The translations under genes were made by a program, and so were the position numbers. From positions 1 to 28,816 of the IMG/VR virus record IMGVR_UViG_3300030389_000512: a stretch of 28,816 nt of DNA. The stretch is one strand, 5' to 3'. Below the pieces are notes generated by a model. That model saw nothing but the letters and a program-made list of their open reading frames with translations. It was not told the DNA's origin and did no database searches. Source of the DNA: a virus. This document shows, piece by piece, positions 20,572 to 28,753 of this stretch (positions are counted from its first letter, which is position 1; every line of letters starts with the position of its first letter).

Positions 20572-22419
20572 CTATCCGAATGTTGCGTTATCTATTCTAT
20601 TCCTATCTAGACTTTGTTGGGTTGTTACATCGCTTCCTACTACAAAGGCTCTTACTGGTTGGTTGTTTCTTTGTAGACTTTCTACTATTGCATTTGTACC
20701 AGTATCTCCTACGATATTAAACTGAGGAGAACCTCCTCCAGCAACACCTCCAAGAGTAGGAGTTGAAGAGCCACCAAACTTAGTTCGTGCTATCGTTGCT
20801 ACTTGAGCCAAACCATTTGCTAAGGCTATTGCAGCGTTTCCAAATCTAAAGGACTGCGTAAGTGTAGGGTCAGTAGTCTCTGCATATATCTTGGTAATAG
20901 CTTGTGCAGTATTTATGATTGCGTTTGCTATACCAGCCGTTTTGTTTACTAAGAATGCTTTCTTTTGAGCCTTCTCATTTTCTCCAGCAAAGGCTTGTAC
21001 AAGACCATTGATAGCACTTAGAGCATCCATAGACATCTTCACCTTTGCATCTTGTACTTGTCGTTCAATCTTTTCCTCTTGTAATTTAAGGTCTTTTAAA
21101 GAGTTTTGATACTCTTGCTCAACAAGTCTTCGTGCATCTAATATCTCAAAATAACGAGCAGAGTTTGCTTCCGTATTCTCTAACTCCTCACGAAGTGCAT
21201 CTTTTTTTAGAAAGGCTATTGTGCCTATATCCATTATCTCTTGCTTAACCCTTGCTTGTTCTGAGAAAATCGATGCTCTGCGATTTTCAGATTGCATCTG
21301 AAAAATCTCTAAATCGGTTTCGCCTCTCGCTCTCTCAATGTCTAACAACTCTCGCTGAAGAGACATCTCATTTGTCAACTGCTCACTACGGAATCCAGCT
21401 ACCTGTGCTTGTACTGCTGCAAGTTCATTCTCTGCTTGAATTTGTGCCTTTTTAAATTCTATGTTGTTTTTATCTTTCAAAAGATTTGCATTCGCAGAGT
21501 CTAGTATCCTTTGTGCTTGTTCTAGTTGCGCTTCTTGTTGCTCTTTAAGTATTTCGCCTAGTCTCTCATTCGCTGCTATTCTCTCATCTATAGAGAGTCT
21601 CTCATCGTCTCTTATCTGCCTTTGCTTCTCTGCTTGTAAATCAAACTTCTCAATAAGACCTTGCAACCTTGCTTCTGCAAGTTCTGCTTCGCCTTGTAAC
21701 CTTACGTTTGCTTTTGCTTGTTCCGCAGCTGCTTTGACATTAATATCTTTTACACCATCGACAACTTTCTTAGTAATATCTCCAGCCTCTTGAACTGCTT
21801 CTCCTATGTTATTCACTACGGACTTAGCGGCTTCAAGACCTTCGGTTCCAATTTCAACCATTGATTCTTTTACCTCATTAAGACCAGCAGTAAGCTCTGC
21901 TATCTTTTCAGGTCTACCTTTACCCAAGAAAGACTTCTCATAGGCTAAAGATAATTTCAATACACCAAATCTGATGGCTTGGAAAGTTAACTTGAGAGGT
22001 GTGAGTGCAACGGTCAAGAGACCTTGTCCAACTTTCTTTAGCGCATCAAAGTTCTCGGTAGACTTTCCTACTTGTTCTACAACATTGCTGATAACCTCAA
22101 CAACTTGACCTGCTATCAAGCTAACAAACTCAAAACCGACATTGAAAGCATCGACTACTTTTTGATTTTGCTTGAAAGCATCCGCAAGTAGAGTTACTGC
22201 TTTTTCTATCAAAGTAAATACAACACTTGCTTTGAGTAGTGTTTTAAAAGAAGTACCGAGTTTCTTAGTTCCTTTCGTTGCTCCTGAGAATCCTTTCTTA
22301 GAACTATTACCAAAATCCTTTACTGCTGCCGTAAGTTCCTTAACGGAATCAACAAACTCTTGGGAGGCTTCGGCAGCATTACTTTCTACTTCTATCTCTA
22401 CGGTCTCCTTTATCGCCAT
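20572..22419 (-). CDS. Tail tape measure protein
   Basis: 615 aa. Long helical chain: N-terminal charged helices, a hydrophobic segment (ASVVFTLIEKAVTLLADAF), a central coiled coil rich in Glu, Ala and Gln (about 225-460), and a C-terminal Ala-rich helix pair (AGIANAIINTAQAI; AIALANGLAQVATIART) ending in a Gly-rich tail. Such proteins fix tail length and enter the cell membrane at ejection. By the usual rule of about 0.15 nm per residue the tail would be near 90 nm, which is an estimate. It is short for the family. Confidence 0.82.
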   Translation of the reverse strand: MAIKETVEIEVESNAAEASQEFVDSVKELTAAVKDFGNSSKKGFSGATKGTKKLGTSFKTLLKASVVFTLIEKAVTLLADAFKQNQKVVDAFNVGFEFVSLIAGQVVEVISNVVEQVGKSTENFDALKKVGQGLLTVALTPLKLTFQAIRFGVLKLSLAYEKSFLGKGRPEKIAELTAGLNEVKESMVEIGTEGLEAAKSVVNNIGEAVQEAGDITKKVVDGVKDINVKAAAEQAKANVRLQGEAELAEARLQGLIEKFDLQAEKQRQIRDDERLSIDERIAANERLGEILKEQQEAQLEQAQRILDSANANLLKDKNNIEFKKAQIQAENELAAVQAQVAGFRSEQLTNEMSLQRELLDIERARGETDLEIFQMQSENRRASIFSEQARVKQEIMDIGTIAFLKKDALREELENTEANSARYFEILDARRLVEQEYQNSLKDLKLQEEKIERQVQDAKVKMSMDALSAINGLVQAFAGENEKAQKKAFLVNKTAGIANAIINTAQAITKIYAETTDPTLTQSFRFGNAAIALANGLAQVATIARTKFGGSSTPTLGGVAGGGSPQFNIVGDTGTNAIVESLQRNNQPVRAFVVGSDVTTQQSLDRNRIDNATFG

Positions 22420-22531
22420 TGGTTCTTAGTCTAAATGGTTTCTTTTCGTATTTGCCTTTTGCGATAGCGATGAGGTCGCTATCGCTATCAACGATTTGTA
22501 AGGCATCTATTAAGTAACGTAATTGAATCAT
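22379..22531 (-). CDS. Small protein between tail tip and tape measure (50 aa)
   Basis: Read by hand from ATG at 22531 to TAA at 22381-22379. It begins MIQLRYLIDALQIVDSDSD and becomes very basic (KKPFRLRTNGDKGDRR). It starts 3 nt after the previous stop and overlaps the tape measure start by 41 nt. It contains a perfect hairpin (22461-22485). This is where siphophages often have a chaperone, but the size is small; the function is unknown. Confidence 0.48.
   Translation of the reverse strand: MIQLRYLIDALQIVDSDSDLIAIAKGKYEKKPFRLRTNGDKGDRRDRSRK
22461..22485 (-). other. Perfect 10-bp hairpin ahead of the tape measure gene
   Basis: GCGATAGCGA (22461-22470), 5-nt loop, TCGCTATCGC (22476-22485). 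The stem is 60% GC with no T-run, so it is not a terminator. It lies 42 nt upstream of the tape measure start, inside the 50-aa ORF. It may slow ribosomes or stabilise the mRNA. Confidence 0.45.
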
Positions 22532-22534
22532 ATA

Positions 22535-24658
22535 TTACACATCGTTAAGTAATTCTAGGTTTGCCTCTCCAGTAGTAAGATTCATTTGTACTGAGTTGAT
22601 TATGTACGTTCTTTGAAGAATAATAATCTTATCATTATTCTTCAAACGTAGTAGGATGCTTATAGGCAACCTTGCTTTGAATTTAAATATCCTTCTTTGA
22701 GTATTGTATAGGTCGGTTATGTAGTCCTCCCAAAAGCCTCTGAACAATCCGCTTTGAAAAGCGATAAGATGGTATGAGTCAGTCTCTACTCCAAAGTTTA
22801 TTGTTTGAGTCACATCATCATCAGTAGTAGCATTCGTATTGCTTACCAACCAAAAAGCATCTTTGGTCTGCACTCCATTACTCATATCTATGAAGTAGTA
22901 TTGACTACCTGATGCAAGACCAGTAATCGCTGCTGGTATATTGAACAAAAGAGGTTTACCTATATAGGCTTCTAGTTCTCTATTGATACTTCTCCCTACG
23001 CTTAGTGCAGTTTGTGTATCGGTGTTTTGATCCGTCAACCTCTCATATATCTGATGGTCAAAAGGTACTTCTACTTTGAACTCTCCACCATCGTATGTAA
23101 AGTCTGCTTTTACATCTCCGTAGTTTCTATCATTGTCAAGTCTGAATTGCTCTTCTAGTATGCTATTTGCATCGTTGAACTTATACTCTATTCTCTTGTA
23201 AAGTTCAGGCTTTTTTATCTCCGTATTTTCGACATCTATATACTTTGTTATGTCGATGGTAGCACCCTCGCCATACCAATCATCTAAAGACTCTATGTCG
23301 AAGTTCTTTATTGTTGTAAAAACATCGCCTGAATCCGTTGAAGTCTTAGTAGTAGTTTGACCAGTTGGTACGATAACCAAGTTGAACATCTTTACAATAC
23401 CACCAAAGAACTCGCTTACCTTTTGTTCAGGTAATTGGTCAGCCATTCTGATAAACTTGGTAACGCTTTGAGTTCCGCTATTACTTGCTGCTATTATAGT
23501 ATCTACGTTTGTGATTACTCCGTTACTTGCTCTCTTTTGTAAAGTTATTTGGATAGTCAAACTAGAGACCGTTATACTTGCTGCCGCATCTCTCCTATCA
23601 GAGATGCGTATATCATATACTCCTTTCTCATCAAAAAAGAACTTACCACTTGCACTTGTTCCCTCCTTATGGGTATCTATAATCTCTCCATCTTTGAAGA
23701 GGTGTATCTTAGATTTGATAGAACCAGTATAACTATATTCGAGTCTAAGTCTATAGCTATCGGTAGGAGTAAATGCACTTGTTACATACAAGTCGCTTGT
23801 CAATTCATAAGATGAAGAGCCAAGAGTCCATACATCATTAGCCGTTTGAATGTTTGCACTCCTATCATCAGTAGAGGTAGTATTCAAAGTAAGCAATGTA
23901 GGAGTATCTCCTAAGTCATTGTCTTTGAATAGGAAGTTTGCTCTACGATGCGCCCACATATAAAGCATACCAAAGTTAGTTCCTCCAAAAAATTCACTAT
24001 CAAAGTTTACCGAGTACTTTGTTTCTATTGCCTCAATAATCCTCTTAACCTTTATCGCTGGTTTCAACTCATACCAAAAGCATCCGTGCTTTGTACTTGT
24101 AGCACCATTAGCTGCTAAGTTCTCTGCATCCATATTAGACGATGAGTCATACTTCCAATTCCTCTTAGGAGATATCAATGGATATACTACTGAGTCACTT
24201 GTGCTAGGCACAAACGCACTAAGACCAGTCTCTACATTTGTATTAGTGTATTCGTGGTCTTGTGCTGATAAGTCTAGGTCATTCAAAGTATCCTCTCCGA
24301 ATAAGTCCTTAAGGTTTGTATTGTTAGAGTAGAATGATACTTTATATGCGTAAGGCTCGTTGCCTTTCATTTGAACCGATTCTAATTCTATAGTACCAGC
24401 CCTGAATAAATTATTATTTATCTCTATCAAACTATCTACTCTCGTTTGAGCATCAAACGGAGTAGCTATATCTACATTGTAGTAGTGCTTGAAGATACCA
24501 TTATTATTAGGTGTTGCTGGTAATGTAAATGACTGAGTAAAATCGCCAAAGACTTTTGAGATGTCTTTGACGTTTTGAGTAGATAAGGTAATACTTATAT
24601 CCTCATCCTTGAACGTATCAACTCTTTGATCGCTGATATATATCTCTACCTTATACAT
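22535..24658 (-). CDS. Large tail-tip / baseplate protein
   Basis: 707 aa. The N-terminal part contains ISKVFGDFTQSFTLPATPNN followed by FKHYYN, a recurring pattern of Bacteroidota phage tail proteins, then long strand-rich regions and many Asp/Asn/Thr. Residues about 130-400 include SDVV-YPLISPKRNW and strand-turn repeats; the end has INREL and YIINSVQMNLTTGEANLELL. It is the largest gene in the window. Position between two tail genes and the tape measure suggests a distal tail or hub protein. No catalytic motif. Confidence 0.62.
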   Translation of the reverse strand: MYKVEIYISDQRVDTFKDEDISITLSTQNVKDISKVFGDFTQSFTLPATPNNNGIFKHYYNVDIATPFDAQTRVDSLIEINNNLFRAGTIELESVQMKGNEPYAYKVSFYSNNTNLKDLFGEDTLNDLDLSAQDHEYTNTNVETGLSAFVPSTSDSVVYPLISPKRNWKYDSSSNMDAENLAANGATSTKHGCFWYELKPAIKVKRIIEAIETKYSVNFDSEFFGGTNFGMLYMWAHRRANFLFKDNDLGDTPTLLTLNTTSTDDRSANIQTANDVWTLGSSSYELTSDLYVTSAFTPTDSYRLRLEYSYTGSIKSKIHLFKDGEIIDTHKEGTSASGKFFFDEKGVYDIRISDRRDAAASITVSSLTIQITLQKRASNGVITNVDTIIAASNSGTQSVTKFIRMADQLPEQKVSEFFGGIVKMFNLVIVPTGQTTTKTSTDSGDVFTTIKNFDIESLDDWYGEGATIDITKYIDVENTEIKKPELYKRIEYKFNDANSILEEQFRLDNDRNYGDVKADFTYDGGEFKVEVPFDHQIYERLTDQNTDTQTALSVGRSINRELEAYIGKPLLFNIPAAITGLASGSQYYFIDMSNGVQTKDAFWLVSNTNATTDDDVTQTINFGVETDSYHLIAFQSGLFRGFWEDYITDLYNTQRRIFKFKARLPISILLRLKNNDKIIILQRTYIINSVQMNLTTGEANLELLNDV

Positions 24659-25868
24659 ATCTTTCGGTAAATGCTTCTTGTACTTGTATTGTGTAGTTTA
24701 TCATTTTGTCATTGATACTCTTCTGAAGAGACTGAGTTGTATCTACAACTTTAACAGGCATATCCGTACCATCTACATCTATGTATACTGATTCGCTCAT
24801 AAGCAAATCTTTTATTACCTCTTTGTAGCTTTCATCTACAAAACCAGTATTGATTGTTGTGCTTGTAAGACCATTAACATTGTAGTCTTGTCTTACATCT
24901 TTGTCATAGGTAAACACGCCAGTATTAGCCACGCTACCAGTAGCCTTTTGGAAGGATTGTCTTGTGACCTGAAACTCACTACTTGATGCTTTGAAACCAT
25001 ACAAGTAATCCCAAGCACCAAATCTATTTATAAACCTCAACCTTCTTATATCGTATTTAGGTTCACATACTTTCTCCATAGTTAAAACATCATCTCCTAT
25101 TTGTAGGGTATAGGTTCTTGCACTATGTGCCGTTGAGCTTGGTAGTGTACCGCTATATCCAACTGACGTTAGATATGCGCTTAGATTTGTAACACCTATT
25201 GGTATTCTGAGTATTGAGCCTTCAGGTTCGGTAGGATTTCGAAACGCAGTCAAGTCTATCGTATGAGTTCCTCCAGCAATCGCAAAGGCTACAGTTGTAA
25301 AGTCTGCACTACCTACTGCACCCATATATATTCCTATCATTTCATTGTCTCCTGATTCCTTTACATAAACTCTACCAGCATTACTTTGCAAAGCACTTGT
25401 AAGGAATGATGAAGGATAGGTCTTGAAGGCAGCATCATCGAACAAATTATAACCCATAGATACTGGGAATATCGTACTGCTACCAGTTGCATTTTGTACA
25501 TTCTCATTACCTGATATGAAATAGTTTACGTTGAAGTCTACCCTACACCAAAGCACCGTTGAATCAGGAGAGATGGCTGGTGTATTCCCATCAGTAGGTG
25601 CAGTCTTCAAGTGATGCTCTGCTACGATAGGCGCAATGTCAAAAACGCAAAACTGCTTGAGACCATTTGTACCAGCTACAAATTGGTCTCTAGTTAATGT
25701 CTGAACATTACTCGTAGGTACTGAACTATATGTGGTACTCCATACCTTGATATTAAGAGTAATGTCTTTTAGGTTCTGAAAGTTTGTAACATCGTCTGTC
25801 TTCATCGAGACATATATTGGACTTCTTGCTCCACATAACTTTGTAGGTGTAACTATGGTAAATGACAT
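24651..25868 (-). CDS. Tail structural protein of unknown type
   Basis: 405 aa, strand-rich and Thr/Ser-rich: MSFTIVTPTKLCGARSPIYV at the start, IVAEHHLKT, SMGYNLFDDAAF, YDIRRLRFINRFGAWDYLYGF, and an acidic end. It overlaps the 707-aa gene by 8 nt and follows the gp10-like gene by 3 nt. The INRFGAWDYL type is familiar from Bacteroidota phage tail proteins. Likely a tail-tip or upper baseplate component; no function is known. Confidence 0.6.
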   Translation of the reverse strand: MSFTIVTPTKLCGARSPIYVSMKTDDVTNFQNLKDITLNIKVWSTTYSSVPTSNVQTLTRDQFVAGTNGLKQFCVFDIAPIVAEHHLKTAPTDGNTPAISPDSTVLWCRVDFNVNYFISGNENVQNATGSSTIFPVSMGYNLFDDAAFKTYPSSFLTSALQSNAGRVYVKESGDNEMIGIYMGAVGSADFTTVAFAIAGGTHTIDLTAFRNPTEPEGSILRIPIGVTNLSAYLTSVGYSGTLPSSTAHSARTYTLQIGDDVLTMEKVCEPKYDIRRLRFINRFGAWDYLYGFKASSSEFQVTRQSFQKATGSVANTGVFTYDKDVRQDYNVNGLTSTTINTGFVDESYKEVIKDLLMSESVYIDVDGTDMPVKVVDTTQSLQKSINDKMINYTIQVQEAFTERYV

Positions 25869-25871
25869 ATC

Positions 25872-26402
25872 CTATTCCTTAAAATTGTTTTTTAATGTGA
25901 ACTCTAAAAAGTCTTGTACATCTAATTGAAAAGCCTCCCTCACTTCTTGAGGTAGTCTTTTGAATCCTAAAGTAAAAGCTCGTGTAAAGAAGTAACTTGG
26001 TTTTATACCTTTGTTGTATACGCTATTGGCTATAATAAAAGCTAGGCTCTTACGAGGTATGAATCTTCCTTGCTCGTCTCTTATACCATCTAGTCCTCTA
26101 CGCACCATCCACTTATCAAATACTTTTGCTGGAGGTCTTTTGGTTGTGTACTTGTATGGTGTATTATACTTCTTCTTTACACCACTTACCCCTTTGTCCT
26201 GAAACTCTCCATACTCCTCCATCTTGAAATCAAGGGAGAAGGATACACCACTACCACTACTTCTCAAATCATATTGAATGCTATCATATAGTTCCTTAGA
26301 TACGTTCTTATTCTTTCTTGTCAAGTTTGCTCGTGCTTGTTGCACGACATACTTGCCGAAATCATTTAAGGCTTTCTCAAGGTTCTTAGGATTAACAAGC
26401 AC
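25872..26402 (-). CDS. HK97 gp10-like head-tail joining protein
   Basis: 176 aa. Pattern of HK97 gp10 family: LEKALNDFGKYVVQQARANL at the N-terminus, SKELYDSIQYDL, then YGEFQDKGVSG, and a C-terminal helix (PSYFFTRAFTLGF). Such proteins act at the tail completion or neck. It overlaps the 158-aa gene by 11 nt and precedes the tail-tip genes. Confidence 0.7.
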   Translation of the reverse strand: MLVNPKNLEKALNDFGKYVVQQARANLTRKNKNVSKELYDSIQYDLRSSGSGVSFSLDFKMEEYGEFQDKGVSGVKKKYNTPYKYTTKRPPAKVFDKWMVRRGLDGIRDEQGRFIPRKSLAFIIANSVYNKGIKPSYFFTRAFTLGFKRLPQEVREAFQLDVQDFLEFTLKNNFKE

Positions 26403-26868
26403 TCAAATCAGTATTAGGTATTGTAATCGCTATACTCATATCCCATCCAGCTAGACTATTCTCAAACCTATCTACAAAAGGCTCACAAGTTGGAGTACCT
26501 TCTATTTGGAACTTCTCATCGTATAGGCTACCTCTTGATAGTAGAGAGTATAATTTATTGGATGTTGCTAACATTGTGTTCAGCACATCTTGTTCGTTCG
26601 TGTTGCCTCTGAATGGTTGATCGGTTGCCGATATGCCTCTAGCATCTCGCTTATTGAAGTCTACCACATCCATAAATAGTATGTTCAGATTGAAGGTCAT
26701 ACTATGAGGTTGGAACGTAGTATTATTTACTATGATATGGCTTAGTGGAAAGATTGTCTGCTTGTTCAAATCAACCTCTGATAAGTCTCCCTCCGTGACC
26801 GTGTTTATGCTTGGCTCTGCCTCTAAAGTTGTGCGTAGCTTTTCTAGTATGTCGTAGTATCCTCTCAT
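26392..26868 (-). CDS. Tail terminator/completion candidate
   Basis: 158 aa. It begins MRGYYDILEKLRTTLEAEP, then TIFPLSHIIVNNTTF, SMTFNLNILFMDVV and a last strand WDMSIAITIPN. This helix-strand layout with the gp10-like gene beside it is that of small tail terminator (completion) proteins. The ATG overlaps the stop of the shifted frame of the upstream gene as ATGA (26868-26865), which supports that shifted reading. Assigned by fold pattern and place. Confidence 0.55.
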   Translation of the reverse strand: MRGYYDILEKLRTTLEAEPSINTVTEGDLSEVDLNKQTIFPLSHIIVNNTTFQPHSMTFNLNILFMDVVDFNKRDARGISATDQPFRGNTNEQDVLNTMLATSNKLYSLLSRGSLYDEKFQIEGTPTCEPFVDRFENSLAGWDMSIAITIPNTDLSAC

Positions 26869-27595
26869 ATCTTAAGTAACGATTTCTCTAATTCGTTTTT
26901 CTCCTTGTCATAGGTCATCATAGTAAGTGCGGCAAAAAGTCTGAGTTTGCTAATTTTTTCAAATCTTGTAACATCGCCCTGAGAGAGATGATAGAAAGTG
27001 GTGTACCATCCCCACTTTCTTCCGAAGTTTGCGGTTGAACTGAGGTCGTGTTCTCCTCCAGTTGCATTAAAGAGGGAGTCAAAGCTATCGACAACTCTAT
27101 CCCTAAATGATAAAAAAAAAACAAAGCACCGAGTACAACATCCATAGTTAAGCCTTTCATCCGATGTTCACTATCAGATGTGCCTTCATATTCTTCTATA
27201 TTGTACTTGTCCTTTCTTCTGCTCTTGATAGGTCTATACAATACCGCCATAGTGGTATGCATCTTCTCCCAATCGTTTATGCTCTCATCAATATCTACAT
27301 ACTCTCCTAGAGATATCTCTTCTAGGTTAGGTATGAATCCATACTCAACATCCCCCATAGTATGAATCTTTCTTAGTTGAGGTTTGTCTTCAAAGAAAGA
27401 CATAATCCTTGTTGCATAGTTCTTTACATCTTTGTATGACATCTTGCTCACTATTATCAAGGGTACATTACAGAATATCTCTACGCACTTTTGTGCTAGG
27501 AATAGTTCATCCTCACTATTCACTTGTAAGAACTTTTGATATTGTTCTAAGGTAATATCAAACAAACCTTCTGGTATTATTATATCTACTTTCAT
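26865..27595 (-). CDS. Conserved tail-module protein made by -1 frameshift (243 aa)
   Basis: The zero frame from ATG at 27595 gives 225 aa ending at 26918. At residue 159 it meets ten T (27121-27112). After a -1 shift there, the frame runs 82 more codons to TGA at 26867-26865, with a product of about 243 aa containing FNATGGEHDLSS, KWGWYTTFYHLSQGDV, RFEKISKLRLFAALTMM and KEKNELE. The WGWY part is a pattern I know from conserved Bacteroidota phage proteins; the zero-frame tail is low-complexity Ser/Gln/Glu. The shifted stop gives an ATGA overlap with the next gene. Either programmed slippage or a one-base homopolymer error explains it. A tail assembly chaperone role is plausible only. Confidence 0.75.
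27112..27121 (-). promoter_or_regulatory. Ten-T slippery run
   Basis: TTTTTTTTTT on the minus strand, coding FFF then Tyr in the zero frame. It is where the reading frame must change to reach the conserved C-terminus. A U-run can support ribosomal or polymerase slippage. A miscalled homopolymer length cannot be excluded. Confidence 0.6.
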
Positions 27596-27598
27596 ATC

Positions 27599-28753
27599 TT
27601 ATCTGACCGCATACCTACCATAGTTAGGTCTGCTCAGTCTATTATAGGTTGCATATCTTGCTGCATCAATAGCGTGATTATATTGGTCTACTGGTTTGTT
27701 CAGTATCCTTCCGTTGCTATCCTCTACAAATTTATAGTTTCTTAGTTCTTTTATTAGATTCTTGCTCGTGTTTGTGACATTGATTCTATATCTCTTGAGC
27801 ATATCAATACCAGCCATAACTGAGTCTTTACCCTTTGCCGTAGCCTTTATATTCCATCCGAATAGCTGAAGCTCACGGATGGACTTAGGTTCTGCACTAT
27901 CTGCAAATATCTCTACCCTTCTATCGAATCCTAGAGAGGTTAGCTTGTTGTGGATGTCTCTATTAGTTAGACCAGTTTGATACACCAACTCATCAAAGTA
28001 TAAGTCTATTTCTTTCCGATAGGCTAATACCAACGTGGTAGGGTCATTGGTGAATCCGAAGTCCATCCCTCCAGCGATCAAAGTAGAACCTTCAGGAATA
28101 TGAGTGACCTCTTGATGTGAGAATATGGTAGCCTTGCTTTGCCCTCTCTCTCCAAGACCGTAAACTCTCCAGTAGTTCTCATCAGTTAGTTTGAGTCTTT
28201 CTATCTCCTCCTTGATAGTCGCAGATAAGAAGGGATTGTCTTTGTAGGTAGTCTTGAAGAACTCGCAGTCAGGTCTTGTAATAACTTGGTCATATATCCA
28301 ATGGTACTCATCTGATGGGTTATAGTCAAGAATAATCTTACCAGTAGTACGCATTACCAACTGCCTCCAATCTTCTATGGTAAGTTCGTTAGCCTCATTG
28401 CAGAAGAGCATATCTCTCTTTCTACCTCGTATCTTCTGAGGTTGGTCTAAAGATATAAACTCTATGATATTGCCGTAGCAGATATACTCGCTATTGGATT
28501 TATTATGCTTTGTCCAGTCATACCTATTCATTGACTTCAGTATCTCAAAGAAGTCTCTCATCACGGATGCTCTGACCGAAGGAAAGGTCTTACGGCAGAT
28601 TGTGATTATCTGCCGTTTGTTTGGATTCTGCATACAATAGTAGATAAGCCATATAAGGATGTTATATGTCTTACCTGACCTTGTACCGCCTTGTTCTACT
28701 ATTATCCTCTTAGAACTATTCTGAAGGTGTTTGAATACCTTGTTCGTCTTCAC
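27599..28753 (-). CDS. terL: Terminase large subunit
   Basis: 384 aa. ATPase part: Walker A GGTRSGKT (22-29), Walker B MLFCNEAN (115-122), and LDYNP (142-146). RNase H-like nuclease part: GGMDFGFTNDPT with Asp231, EIFADSAEP with Asp285, and NHAIDAARYA with Asp363, the three acidic residues for two metals. It pumps DNA into proheads and cuts it. The start overlaps the terS stop by 38 nt on the circular genome; the next gene starts 3 nt after its stop. Family: PBSX-type terminases. Confidence 0.95.
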   Translation of the reverse strand: MKTNKVFKHLQNSSKRIIVEQGGTRSGKTYNILIWLIYYCMQNPNKRQIITICRKTFPSVRASVMRDFFEILKSMNRYDWTKHNKSNSEYICYGNIIEFISLDQPQKIRGRKRDMLFCNEANELTIEDWRQLVMRTTGKIILDYNPSDEYHWIYDQVITRPDCEFFKTTYKDNPFLSATIKEEIERLKLTDENYWRVYGLGERGQSKATIFSHQEVTHIPEGSTLIAGGMDFGFTNDPTTLVLAYRKEIDLYFDELVYQTGLTNRDIHNKLTSLGFDRRVEIFADSAEPKSIRELQLFGWNIKATAKGKDSVMAGIDMLKRYRINVTNTSKNLIKELRNYKFVEDSNGRILNKPVDQYNHAIDAARYATYNRLSRPNYGRYAVR

